A DNA stretch of 64,000 bases from Actinacidiphila cocklensis (GTDB taxonomy: Bacteria > Actinomycetota > Actinomycetes > Streptomycetales > Streptomycetaceae): positions 1 through 64,000 of the forward strand of contig NZ_CAJSLV010000063.1 of NCBI RefSeq assembly GCF_907177275.1. Direction: 5' to 3'. The notes beneath the pieces are model-generated. The model did no database searches. It was given only the letters and a program-made list of their open reading frames with translations, and was not told the origin of the DNA. Made by a program: the position numbers and the translations under genes. Of this stretch, positions 38,250 through 47,550 are shown piece by piece. The first letter of the stretch is position 1, and each line of letters starts with the position of its first letter.

Positions 38250-41200
38250 GTGAAGACCGGACCGCTCTCGTTCGGGCAGCAAAGACTGTGGTTCCTGCAC
38301 CAGTTCGACCCGAAGGACCCCTCGCACAACGCCGGGTACGCCTACCGGGTGCGGGGCGTGCTCGATCCGGACGCGTTGCGGGCGGCCTTCACCGCCGTCG
38401 TGGCACGGCACGACGCGCTGCGGACCCGCTTCACCGCCCAGGACGGGGAGCCGCGGGCCGTCGTCGAGGAACCCGAGCCTGTGGACGTCGAGTCGGTCGG
38501 AGCCGAGACGGTGGCGGACGCCGAGCGGATCGTCGCCGCGCGCGCCAACACCCCGTTCGACCTGGGCGCCGCGCCGCCGCTGCGGGTCACGCTGGTCCGG
38601 CTGGCCGACGACGACCACGTGCTGTGCGTCGTCCTGCACCACATCAACGGCGACGGCTGGTCGTTCAACGTGCTGCGGGACGAGATCGCGACCCACTACG
38701 CCGGGCAGCCGCTGCCCGAACTCCCTCTCCAGTACGGCGACGTGGTCGCCGCGGCCGGCGAACCCGCCGATCCCGGCTGGTGGATCGAGCGGCTGGCCGG
38801 GGCGCCCGACCTGGACCTGCCCACCGACCGGCCGCGGCCCGCGGAGCGCAGCACCGAGGGCGGCGACGTCCGGTTCGAGCTGCCGGTGGAAACGGCGGAC
38901 GCGATACGGGAGTTGGCCCGGCAGTCGCGCTGCACCCCGTACATGGTGCTGCTGACCGCCTACCAGGTGCTGCTGGCCCGGCACAGCGGGCAGAGCGACT
39001 TCTGCGTCGGCACACCTGCCGCCGGGCGGGGCAGGCCCGAGCTCGAACGCGTGGTCGGCTTCCTGTCCACCACGATGGTGCTGCGCTGCGACCTGGCGGG
39101 CGACCCGTCCTTCGGCGACCTGCTGCGGGCCACCCGGCGCAACGTGCTGGCCGCGCTCGCCCACCCCGACGTGCCTTTCGAGCATCTCGTCGGCGCGCTC
39201 GGCATCGAGCGCGATCTGAGCAGGACCCCGCTCTACCAGGCGATGTTCGCCCTGCACACGCACGGTTCGGTCGCCGAGCCGCTGCCGGGCCTGGCCGCCG
39301 AGCCCTTCCCGCTGGGCTGGCACTCGGCGCGCTGCGACCTGTCGCTCGACCTGTACGAGCAGCCCGACGGCAGCATGGTCGCCTTCCTGATCCACAGCAC
39401 CGACCTGTTCGACCACGGCACCGCCCGGCGGATGGCCGACCGCTTCGTGCACCTGCTCGGCTCGGTGCTGGCCGACCCGCAACGACCGGTCGGGCAACTG
39501 GAGTTGCTGCCGCCGCAGGAACGCGACCTGCTCGACGCCTGGAACAACACCGGCGTCGAACTGCCCGCGGTGACGCTGGTCGACCTGGTGCTGGACCGGG
39601 CCGCGGCCGACCCGGACGCGGTCGCCGTCGTCGCCGGCTCGGTCGTGCTCACCTACCGCGAACTGGTCGGTGTGGCGGCCGCGTTGGCGGGTGACCTGCG
39701 GGAGCGGGGGGTCGGCCGCGGCGCGCTGGTGGCCGTGCAGACCTCGCGGCGGGCCGAGATGGTGGTGGCGCTGCTCGGCGTGGCGATGTCCGGGGCCGCG
39801 TACGTACCGGTCGACCCGGAGTATCCGGCGGCCCGCATCGCGTACGTCGTCGAGGACTGCGGGGCCGCGCTGGTCCTCACCGACGCGGACCTGGACCACG
39901 TCCTGGACGCCGGGCCGGGGCAGGTCCCCGAGGGGCGGCCGCGGCCCGGCGACACCGCGTACGTGCTCTACACCTCGGGGTCGACCGGCAACCCCAAGGG
40001 GGTGGTCGTGCCGCACCGGGCGCTGGCCAACTTCCTGCTGGCGATGCGGACCCTGGTCGGCAGCACACCGCGGGACCGGTGGCTGGCGCTGACCTCGCTG
40101 TCCTTCGACATCTCCGCCCTTGAGCTGTACCTGCCGCTGGTCACCGGCGGCCGGGTGGTCGTCGCCGACGCCGCGACCTCGCGCGACGGCGGCACGCTGG
40201 CGGGGCTGATCAGGGACGAGGGCGTCACCCACGTCCAGGCCACCCCCTCGGGCTGGCGGGTGCTGCTCACCGGCGACTTCCCGCGGGTGGCGGGGCTGAC
40301 CGGCGGCGAACCGCTGCCGCTCCGGCTCGCGCGCGAACTGCGGTCCAGAACCAGCAGGTTGGTCAACGTCTACGGACCCACCGAGACCACCGTCTGGTCC
40401 ACCGCCTGGGAGGTGCCCGAGCACCCGCAGCGCATCACCGTCGGCACCCCGATCGCCAACACCTCGGTCCACGTGGTCGATCCGCACGGCGCCCCGGTCC
40501 CGATCGGCGTACCCGGCGAACTGCTCATCGGCGGCGCCGGGGTCGCCGACGGCTACCTCGGGCGGCCCGAGCTGACCGCCGAGCGCTTCGTCGACGTCCC
40601 CGGCTCGGGGCGTCTGTACCGCACGGGCGACGTCGTCCGCCGGCTGCCCGACGGCACCCTGGAGTTCTTCGGCCGCTCCGACGACCAGGTCAAACTGCGC
40701 GGCCACCGCATCGAGTTGGGCGAGGTCGCCGCCGCCCTGGAGACCGGCCCCGGAGTGCGGCAGGCCGTGGTCGCCGTCAGGGACGAGAACCTGGTGGCCT
40801 TCTACGTGGCCGAGCAGAGCGCGGACTCCGGGCTGCAGGACGCCCTGCGCGAGCACGTGGCCCGCCTGCTGCCCGGCTACATGGTGCCCGCGCAGTACGT
40901 CGGCCTGGACGCGCTGCCGCTGACGCCCAACGGCAAGGTGGACCGCAAGGCCCTCCCCCGCCCGGGCGACGAGCGGCGGACCGCGGGCGGCCGGCCGCCG
41001 CGGACCGAGGCGGAGAAGCTCGTCGCCGAGGTCTTCGCCGAGGTGCTGGACGCCGAGGACGTCCGCGCCGACGACGACTTCTTCGCGCTGGGCGGCCACT
41101 CGCTGCGTGCCGCGATGCTCACCGCGCGGCTCGGCGCACGGACCGGCGCGGTGATCCCGATGGGCGACGTCTTCCGGCACCCGGTCGTCGAGGAACTGGC

Positions 41201-44200
41201 GGCGCTGGTCGAGGCGGCCGTGCCCGGGACGGTCTCGGCGCCCGTGCCCCGGCCCGCCGGCACGCAGGCGCCGCTGTCCTTCGCGCAGGAGCGGCTGTGG
41301 TTCCTGGCCAGGCTCGACCCGCAGGACGCCTCGTACAACATGTGGTTGGCCAAGCGGCTGCGCGGTCCGCTGGACGAGGCCGCGCTGCGCGGCGCGCTCG
41401 ACGCGGTGACCGCGCGGCACGAGATCCTGCGCACCCGCTTCCCCGAGGTGGACGGTGCGCCCGCGGCGGTCGTCGAACCGCCGCGGCCGGTGCCGGTGGA
41501 GCTGCTGCGGGCGGCCGACGAGAACGCGGCCTTCGCCATGGTGTCGGCCAGGACCAACACCCCGCTGGACCTCGGCGCGGCCCCGCCGCTGCGGGCGAGC
41601 CTGATCAGGATCGCCGACGACGACCACGTGGTGTGCCTGGTGATGCACCACATCCTCGGCGACGGCTGGTCGCTGAACATCCTCTACGACGAGCTGGCCG
41701 CGCTCTACTCGGGGCGCGAGCTCCCGCCGCTGCCGGTGCAGTTCGGCGACATCGCGATCTGGCAGCGCGGCCAGGACAGCGCCGGGCAGCTCGACTACTG
41801 GCAGCGGCGGCTCGCCGACCCCGCGCCGCTCGCGCTGCCGGTGGACCGCCCGCGCGCGGCGGTGCCCAAGCGCAGCGGCGGCATCACCGCGCTGCGGCTC
41901 GACGAGCGGGAGACGGCGGCCCTCGCGCGGCTCGGCCGCGAGCACCGCTGCACCCTGTTCATGGTGCTGCTCGCCGCCTACCAGGCGGTGCTGGCCCGGC
42001 ACACCGGCGGCAGCGACATCCTGGTCGGCACCGTCACCGCGGGCCGCGACCGGCTGGAGCTGGAGCCCGCCATCGGCTACCTCACCGACGTGCTGGTGCT
42101 GCGCGGCGACCTGGCCGCCGACCCGACGGTGGCCGAGCTGCTGGACCGCACCCGCGGCGACGTCCTGGACGCCTTCGCCCACCAGGGCATCCCCTTCGAG
42201 GAGTTGGCGGCGCAGCTGCGGGTGGTGCGCGACCCGTCGCGCACCCCGCTCTTCCAGACCATGGCGATCCTGCACACCCAGGGCGCCGACCACGACGAGG
42301 ACGCCTTCGCCGGGATGCGCAGCACCGCCTTCGACGGCGGCTTCCAGCAGGCCAAGTTCGACCTGATGCTGGAGGCGTGGCAGGACGGCCCCGAGCTGCT
42401 GCTGTCCCTCGTCTACGACGCCGAGCTGTTCGACGCGGCGACCGTCACCCGGCTCACCGAGCGCTTCGGCACCCTGCTGCGGTCGCTGCCCGAGCACACC
42501 GCCACGCCCTTCTCGGCGATCCCGATCCTCACTCCCGAGGACACCGCGGCCCTGGAGGGTCCGCCGCTCGGCGAAACCCCCTCCGTACCCGACCTGTTCG
42601 CGGCGGCGGTCCGTGAGCGTCCGGACGCCGTCGCGCTGTCCTGCGGCGAGCGGCTGGTCACCTACGCGGAACTGGATGCCCGGGCAGCCGAATTGGCGGC
42701 GGGCCTGCCGCGCGGCGGGGTCGTCGGCATCCGGCTGGGCCGCAGCGTCGACGCGATCGCCGCGATGCTCGCCGCCTGGCGCGCGGGCAGCGCCTACCTG
42801 CCGCTGGACCCCGAATACCCGGAGCAGCGACTGGCGTTCATGGCGCAGGACAGCGGCGCCTCCGTCGTCCTGACGCCGGAGGCGCCGCAGCGGCTGACCT
42901 CCTCGACGGCGGCCGACGCGGCGTACGTCATCTACACCTCGGGCTCCACCGGTGTCCCCAAGGGCGTCGCGGTCGGGCACCCGGCGCTCGCCGCCCGCGT
43001 GGCATGGATGCGGGAGGCGTACGAACTGCGGCCCGGCGACCGGATCGTGCAGTTCGCGTCGCTGAGCTTCGACACCCACGTCGAGGAGGTCTTCCCCGCG
43101 CTCGCCGCCGGCGCCCGGATCGACCTGCTGCCCGAGGGCGCGATCACGCTGACCGACCACCTCGACGGCGTCACCGTGCTCGACCTGCCGACCGCGTACT
43201 GGCACCACCTGGTCGACGAGATCGACCGGATCGACTGGCCCGACACCCTGCGGCTGGTCGTCCTCGGCGGCGAGCAGGTCCACGAGGCCGCGGTGGCCCG
43301 CTGGCGCGGGCGCTTCGGCGACCGGGTGCGGCTGGTCAACACCTACGGCCCGACCGAGGCGACGGTCATCGCGACGGCCGCGGAGCTGACCGGCGGCGGG
43401 CGGCCGCCGATCGGGCGGCCGATCGGCGGCACCAGGATCGTGCTGCTCGGCCCGCACGGCGAGGCCGTACCGCCGGGCTCGCCCGGCGAGTTGTGCATCG
43501 GCGGCGCGGGGCTCGCCGACGGCTACCTCGGGCGGCCGGACCTGACCGCGGAACGCTTCACCGAGGTCGGCGGCCACCGGATGTACCGCAGCGGCGACCG
43601 CGCACGGCTGCGGCCCGACGGGCAACTGGAGTTCCTCGGCCGCCTCGACGACCAGGTCAAGCTGCGCGGCTTCCGCATCGAGCCCGGCGAGATCGAGGCC
43701 AGGCTCGGCGGCCGCGGAGCCGTCGCCGTGCACGGCGAGACGCTGGTCGGCTACACCGTCGGCGATCCGGCGCCGCTCGCCGAGGAGTTGCGCGCCGCGC
43801 TGCCGCCGCACCTGGTGCCCGCGGTGTGGGTCGAGCTGGACGCGCTGCCGCTCACCCCCGGCGGGAAGCTGGACCGGGCCGCACTGCCGGCACCCGCCAG
43901 GACCGCGGCGGCGGTCGCCCCGCGCACCGACGCGGAGGTCCTGGTCGCCGAGGTCTTCACGGAGGTCCTCGCGGTGCCCGACGTCGGCGCCATGGACGAC
44001 TTCTTCACGCTCGGCGGCCACTCGCTGCTGGCCGTGAAGGTGATCGCCAGGCTCCGGGCGGCCACCGACGTGGACCTGCCGATCAGGACGCTGTTCGACC
44101 ACGGGACGGTGGCGGGCGTCGCGCAGGCCCTTGAGGACGCCCTGCTCGCCGAGATCGACCAGCTGACCGAGGCGGAGGCCGACCGGCTGCTCGCCGAGAG

Positions 44201-44237
44201 CCGCGACGTCGCCGTCGTGACGGAGGGATCGCTGTGA
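38250..44237 (+). CDS. Bimodular NRPS (C-A-T-C-A-T)
   Basis: 1995 residues. Module 1: C with HHINGDG (130-136), A with YTSGSTGNPKG and signature D620 I621 L624 Q663 L683 G685 V707 V715 W716 K896, close to glycine codes, carrier Ser951. Module 2: C with HHILGDG (1133-1139), A with YTSGSTGVPKG and an unusual A4 region FDTHVEEVFPAL (D1608 T1609 E1612), later VTVLDLPTAYW and VVLGGE, for which I cannot assign a substrate, carrier Ser1925. No TE or E domain; a 35-residue acidic tail follows. GTG 38250 has GGAGA at 5 bp; GTG 38238 is an alternative. The N-terminal C domain implies an acylated starter. Confidence 0.9.
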   Translation: MKTGPLSFGQQRLWFLHQFDPKDPSHNAGYAYRVRGVLDPDALRAAFTAVVARHDALRTRFTAQDGEPRAVVEEPEPVDVESVGAETVADAERIVAARANTPFDLGAAPPLRVTLVRLADDDHVLCVVLHHINGDGWSFNVLRDEIATHYAGQPLPELPLQYGDVVAAAGEPADPGWWIERLAGAPDLDLPTDRPRPAERSTEGGDVRFELPVETADAIRELARQSRCTPYMVLLTAYQVLLARHSGQSDFCVGTPAAGRGRPELERVVGFLSTTMVLRCDLAGDPSFGDLLRATRRNVLAALAHPDVPFEHLVGALGIERDLSRTPLYQAMFALHTHGSVAEPLPGLAAEPFPLGWHSARCDLSLDLYEQPDGSMVAFLIHSTDLFDHGTARRMADRFVHLLGSVLADPQRPVGQLELLPPQERDLLDAWNNTGVELPAVTLVDLVLDRAAADPDAVAVVAGSVVLTYRELVGVAAALAGDLRERGVGRGALVAVQTSRRAEMVVALLGVAMSGAAYVPVDPEYPAARIAYVVEDCGAALVLTDADLDHVLDAGPGQVPEGRPRPGDTAYVLYTSGSTGNPKGVVVPHRALANFLLAMRTLVGSTPRDRWLALTSLSFDISALELYLPLVTGGRVVVADAATSRDGGTLAGLIRDEGVTHVQATPSGWRVLLTGDFPRVAGLTGGEPLPLRLARELRSRTSRLVNVYGPTETTVWSTAWEVPEHPQRITVGTPIANTSVHVVDPHGAPVPIGVPGELLIGGAGVADGYLGRPELTAERFVDVPGSGRLYRTGDVVRRLPDGTLEFFGRSDDQVKLRGHRIELGEVAAALETGPGVRQAVVAVRDENLVAFYVAEQSADSGLQDALREHVARLLPGYMVPAQYVGLDALPLTPNGKVDRKALPRPGDERRTAGGRPPRTEAEKLVAEVFAEVLDAEDVRADDDFFALGGHSLRAAMLTARLGARTGAVIPMGDVFRHPVVEELAALVEAAVPGTVSAPVPRPAGTQAPLSFAQERLWFLARLDPQDASYNMWLAKRLRGPLDEAALRGALDAVTARHEILRTRFPEVDGAPAAVVEPPRPVPVELLRAADENAAFAMVSARTNTPLDLGAAPPLRASLIRIADDDHVVCLVMHHILGDGWSLNILYDELAALYSGRELPPLPVQFGDIAIWQRGQDSAGQLDYWQRRLADPAPLALPVDRPRAAVPKRSGGITALRLDERETAALARLGREHRCTLFMVLLAAYQAVLARHTGGSDILVGTVTAGRDRLELEPAIGYLTDVLVLRGDLAADPTVAELLDRTRGDVLDAFAHQGIPFEELAAQLRVVRDPSRTPLFQTMAILHTQGADHDEDAFAGMRSTAFDGGFQQAKFDLMLEAWQDGPELLLSLVYDAELFDAATVTRLTERFGTLLRSLPEHTATPFSAIPILTPEDTAALEGPPLGETPSVPDLFAAAVRERPDAVALSCGERLVTYAELDARAAELAAGLPRGGVVGIRLGRSVDAIAAMLAAWRAGSAYLPLDPEYPEQRLAFMAQDSGASVVLTPEAPQRLTSSTAADAAYVIYTSGSTGVPKGVAVGHPALAARVAWMREAYELRPGDRIVQFASLSFDTHVEEVFPALAAGARIDLLPEGAITLTDHLDGVTVLDLPTAYWHHLVDEIDRIDWPDTLRLVVLGGEQVHEAAVARWRGRFGDRVRLVNTYGPTEATVIATAAELTGGGRPPIGRPIGGTRIVLLGPHGEAVPPGSPGELCIGGAGLADGYLGRPDLTAERFTEVGGHRMYRSGDRARLRPDGQLEFLGRLDDQVKLRGFRIEPGEIEARLGGRGAVAVHGETLVGYTVGDPAPLAEELRAALPPHLVPAVWVELDALPLTPGGKLDRAALPAPARTAAAVAPRTDAEVLVAEVFTEVLAVPDVGAMDDFFTLGGHSLLAVKVIARLRAATDVDLPIRTLFDHGTVAGVAQALEDALLAEIDQLTEAEADRLLAESRDVAVVTEGSL

Positions 44238-44482
44238 CCCAGCTCGTGATCAAGCAGCGCCTGGCCCAACTGGTCGCGGAGTCCTCGGACGGCGCGATCA
44301 CCGCGGACCAGGCCCTCGCCACCACCCTGCCCCTCACCGACCTCGGGCTCAGCTCGCTGTCCCGGATGCGCCTGATCGACGCGGTGGAGGACGAGTACGG
44401 CGTCGAGATCGACCTCGACGACACCGGCTGGGACCTCGTCGACAACCTCGACTCCCTCGCCGCCCACCTGACGGCCCGATGA
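44234..44482 (+). CDS. Free-standing acyl/peptidyl carrier protein
   Basis: The 82-residue protein is a carrier domain by itself: LTDLGLSSLSRMRLIDAVEDEYGVEIDLDD, with Ser41 as the expected phosphopantetheine site (the usual DSL is SSL here). It resembles ACPs more than PCPs (no GGHS). The GTG start overlaps the NRPS stop (GTGA). A free ACP beside E1/E2-like genes fits a role as acceptor of the acyl starter before the first condensation; a link to the coupled condensation-like protein is also possible. No phosphopantetheinyl transferase is in the cluster. Confidence 0.85.
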   Translation: MTQLVIKQRLAQLVAESSDGAITADQALATTLPLTDLGLSSLSRMRLIDAVEDEYGVEIDLDDTGWDLVDNLDSLAAHLTAR

Positions 44483-46041
44483 CGCGCCCCGCCGCCCCCG
44501 GCACGTCCCCGGGTACGGACACATCGCCGGGGGCGGACGCCCCCAAGGCGCCGGGCGCGGGCACGCACGCGGAACCGGGACTCGGCGCACGCGCCGTGTC
44601 GGGCGCGGACCCGAACACAGCGCCTGGGCCGGACGCCTCCGCCGCGCCGGGCGCGGATGCGCGGGTGGTCTGGGAGGCGGTGGGCTTCCGTGCGGAGGGG
44701 GGCAGCGGGCCGGTCACCTGGGGGCAGTTGCACATGTGGCACCCCATGCTCCGGTACGGTGCCGCGTTCGCGACGCTCAGCCTGCGGCAGGTGGTGCCGC
44801 TGGCCGCGCCCGGGGTGGCGCTGGGCGCGTGCCTGGACGCGATCCGGCGGCTGGTCGAGACGCACCCGGCGCTGCGTACCCGCTTCGCGGACCCCGCCGG
44901 TTCGGGCGACGTCCGGCAGGACGTCGCCGCCGAGGGTACGCATCTGGTCGAGGTGTACGAGCTGGGCGAGCACGCCTCGGACGGTGCGGTGGCCGCGGTC
45001 GCCGAGCGCCGCGGCCGGAAGCTGGCCACCGAGCCGTTCCGGCACGGCCACGAGTGGCCGGTCCGCTTCGGCGTCGTCTGCCGCGGCCGGCGGGTACGTG
45101 CCGTCACCCTGGTCTGCTCGCACGTGGCCTTCGACGCCTGGTCCGCCGACCTGGTCGGCACCGCGCTGCGCCGGCTCCTGACCGGGGAGCCCGGGCCCGC
45201 GCCCACCGGCGACGTATGGCAGCCGCTCGACCAGGCCGCCCACGAACGGTCCGAGCGCGGCCTCCGCGAGGACGCCCGCGCGATGCGGCACTGGCGCTCC
45301 CGGCTGGCCGAGGTCCCCGACACGGCACCGCGCCCCGCGTACGACCCGCCCGCCGCGCCGCCGATCCAGCAGTGGTGGGTCACCTCGAACGCCCTGGCCG
45401 CGGCATCGGTCACCCTCGCAGAACGCACCCGCACCTCCACCTCGGCGGTGCTGCTGACGCTGGCCGCGACCGCGCTGTCCGCGATCCGCGGGCAGCGCAC
45501 GGTGCCGCTGAAACTCATCGCGGGCAACCGCTTCACCGACCGGCAGCAGCGGCTCGCGTGCTCGGCGGCGCAGGACGGCCTGATGGTCTTCGAGCGCGCC
45601 GACGTGAGCCTCGACGACGCCGTGCGGGAGGTCTACCGCCGCTCGACCGGCGGCTACATGCGCGGCCAGTACAACCCGGACTCGCTGACCGCCCTCACCG
45701 CCGAGCTGAACGGCTCCCGCCGGCACCCGCTCGACCTGACCGGTTACTTCAACGACGCCCGCCTCAGCCATGACTGGGCGCTTCCGCCGGGTCCCGCACG
45801 GCGCTCCGAGCGCGGGCCGGCGTTCGTGCGCGGCTACGACCGCAACGACATGAGCTTCTGCGTGGTGCTCGCCCAGCAGGGTCCCGACTGCCAGGTCTCC
45901 CTCCTGGCCGACACGCGCCGCCTGCCGGCGGACCGGATTCCGGGCGTACTGTCCGGGCTCGAATCCCTCCTGTGCGACGCCGCATGCCGCGAGCTTGCCC
46001 TCCACGACGTCCCCGAGGCCCTCGGCCTCCCCCCTGCGTAG
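44479..46041 (+). CDS. Condensation-domain-like protein with degenerate active site
   Basis: The 520-residue protein begins with about 60 residues of Pro/Gly/Ala low complexity and then resembles one NRPS condensation domain: QLHMWHPMLRYG at the start, LVETHPALRTRF, and the core motif SHVAFDAWS (214-222) where HHxxxDG is expected. The second His and the Asp remain; the first His is Ser and the Gly is Ala. It later has IAGNRFTDRQQRLACSAAQDGLMV (a DFGWG/NRxxxE-like region) . It may act as an acyltransferase, tailoring or dehydrating C-like enzyme, or be non-catalytic. ATG overlaps the carrier stop (ATGA), so it belongs to the cluster and probably acts on that carrier. Confidence 0.72.
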   Translation: MTRPAAPGTSPGTDTSPGADAPKAPGAGTHAEPGLGARAVSGADPNTAPGPDASAAPGADARVVWEAVGFRAEGGSGPVTWGQLHMWHPMLRYGAAFATLSLRQVVPLAAPGVALGACLDAIRRLVETHPALRTRFADPAGSGDVRQDVAAEGTHLVEVYELGEHASDGAVAAVAERRGRKLATEPFRHGHEWPVRFGVVCRGRRVRAVTLVCSHVAFDAWSADLVGTALRRLLTGEPGPAPTGDVWQPLDQAAHERSERGLREDARAMRHWRSRLAEVPDTAPRPAYDPPAAPPIQQWWVTSNALAAASVTLAERTRTSTSAVLLTLAATALSAIRGQRTVPLKLIAGNRFTDRQQRLACSAAQDGLMVFERADVSLDDAVREVYRRSTGGYMRGQYNPDSLTALTAELNGSRRHPLDLTGYFNDARLSHDWALPPGPARRSERGPAFVRGYDRNDMSFCVVLAQQGPDCQVSLLADTRRLPADRIPGVLSGLESLLCDAACRELALHDVPEALGLPPA

Positions 46042-46055
46042 GGGGCTACGCCCCC
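46041..46055 (+). terminator. Hairpin at the end of the rightward NRPS operon
   Basis: gggggc (46041-46046) pairs with gccccc (46050-46055) around a tac loop, starting on the last base of the stop codon. It is followed by a longer inverted repeat (46062-46081 with 46137-46158), which could also stop transcription. Confidence 0.5.
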
Positions 46056-46295
46056 GGAGCGGCGCGCTCAGCCCCCACCGGGGCGCGGGTCGTCTCCGTC
46101 CCAAAGGGGCTGTTCGGTCCCGTGCCGGACCACCGGCCGGTGGGGGGGCTGAGCGCGCAGTTCCCCGCGCCCCTGTCAGGCACCCCCTGCCGAAGGGGCA
46201 GCCCACACCCACCGCGCCCGGCGGAAGCGCCCCCCTGCGCAAAGGGAGCCCCTGTCCCCCCGCGCCGGGGGGAGTGTGCCCTCCTGCTGACGGAG
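46042..46295. repeat. Diverged intergenic repeat, copy E, with large inverted repeat
   Basis: gcgcgctcagcccccaccgg (46062-46081) recurs inverted at 46137-46158 with two extra G, giving a stem of about 20 bp around a 55-nt loop. Next comes gcgcagttccccgcgcccctgtcagg, the first module of the mosaic repeat seen near 18, 24 and 61 kb. It lies between the NRPS cluster and the adenylate cyclase gene. Confidence 0.6.
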
Positions 46296-47414
46296 TCAGG
46301 TGCGGCGGGTGAGGAGCCAGGGCTCGATGACGCCGAGGCCGCGGACAGGGCGGCGCCACATCGGCTGCAGAGCGAAGCGGTACTTCTCCGAGTCCGCCGC
46401 CTCCACGTCCGCCTCCGAGAGCGGTGCCTCCCCCGCCTCGCCCAGCGCCTCCGCGAAGTCCCCGTCGACCAGGACGGCGTCCCGCGGCGCTATCGAGGTC
46501 AGGCGGGACGCCAGGTTCACCGTCGTACCGAACACGTCGCCCATCCGTGTGGTCACCGTGCCGAAGGCCATGCCCACCCGGAGCGCCGGCATGGTCTCGT
46601 CGCCGGTCATCGTCTCGATGAGCCGTATCCCGATCTCCGAGGCCGTCCCGGGGTCGTCGGCGACGAAGAGCACCTCGTCGCCGAGCGTCTTGATGAGCCG
46701 GCCCCCGTATGCGGCGACCTGGTCGGCGGCCGTGGTCTCGAACGCCTCGACCAGCTCGCCGAGCGCCTCCTCCTCCAGGCGCCGGGTGAGCCGGGTGAAG
46801 CCCACCAGGTCGGCGAAGCCGACGGCGAGCCGCCGGTCGACGGCCTCCTCGTCGTCGGACTGGACGACCCGGCTGGTGGCGGCCGCGACCTGGCGGCGCC
46901 ACACGTAGATGAGGAACTCCTCCAGCTCCGGCAGCAGCAGCTCGACCAGCGGGTAGGCGACCTCCGCGCGGGTCATGCCCGGTTCCGGCGGCTCGGTGAG
47001 GCCTTCGAGGAAGGAGTCGGTCTGCCAGTCGGCGAGCCTGGCGGTGGTCTGGCCGGTGGAGCGGGCCACCTGGATGGCCATGGACTCCGACAGCAGTCCC
47101 GCCTCGACCAGGCCGGCCAGCCGCCGCAGCGCGAGGACGTCGGCCTCGGTGAGCGCCTTGGCCTGCCCGATGTCGGCGAAGCCCATGGCGCGCCAGAAGC
47201 GGGAGGCGAGGTCCATGGAGACGCCGGCGGTGCGGGCCGCCTGGAAGGGGGTGTAGCGGCGGGGTGCGCCGAGGATGAGCTGTTCGAGCCGCAGCGCCAG
47301 CGGATGCTCGCCGGTTTCCGTGACGGCGTCGCCGTCCGGGTCGGCTTCCGTACCCGGATCGGCGTCGGACGGCTCGTCCGGAACGGGTGGGCCGCCCGGG
47401 TCGTCCACGCTCAC
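46296..47414 (-). CDS. cya: Class III adenylate cyclase
   Basis: This enzyme makes cAMP, which in Streptomyces works with Crp in germination and development. The 372-residue protein has an N-terminal charged region, a helical domain (about 45-180) and a C-terminal class III cyclase domain with the metal-binding FADLVGFTRL, LIKTLGDEVLFVA and FGTTVNLASRLTS. There are no membrane segments. Start chosen at GTG 47414 (VSVDDPGG) with agggg upstream; a start at 47480 would add a basic leader. From memory this resembles the single Cya of S. coelicolor, which lies close to the echA-GGDEF-hutH genes found on the other side of the NRPS cluster. Confidence 0.87.
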   Translation of the reverse strand: MSVDDPGGPPVPDEPSDADPGTEADPDGDAVTETGEHPLALRLEQLILGAPRRYTPFQAARTAGVSMDLASRFWRAMGFADIGQAKALTEADVLALRRLAGLVEAGLLSESMAIQVARSTGQTTARLADWQTDSFLEGLTEPPEPGMTRAEVAYPLVELLLPELEEFLIYVWRRQVAAATSRVVQSDDEEAVDRRLAVGFADLVGFTRLTRRLEEEALGELVEAFETTAADQVAAYGGRLIKTLGDEVLFVADDPGTASEIGIRLIETMTGDETMPALRVGMAFGTVTTRMGDVFGTTVNLASRLTSIAPRDAVLVDGDFAEALGEAGEAPLSEADVEAADSEKYRFALQPMWRRPVRGLGVIEPWLLTRRT

Positions 47415-47550
47415 CGCCCGGCCCCTGAGGAACTCCTGCGCACAGCCCTTCCGATCATCGAGACGACGCAGCGAGACCACGATACGGCAGGTGTGCCGCA
47501 GCTCACTCTCACCGGGAGGCTGCGGCTCGCGTGGAGCTGGGCGAAGTGCG

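Noticed and set aside
38079..44102. 2007-codon open frame on the minus strand opposite the bimodular NRPS
   Set aside because: Antisense shadow; no recognisable motif, while the plus strand shows complete C-A-T-C-A-T motifs.
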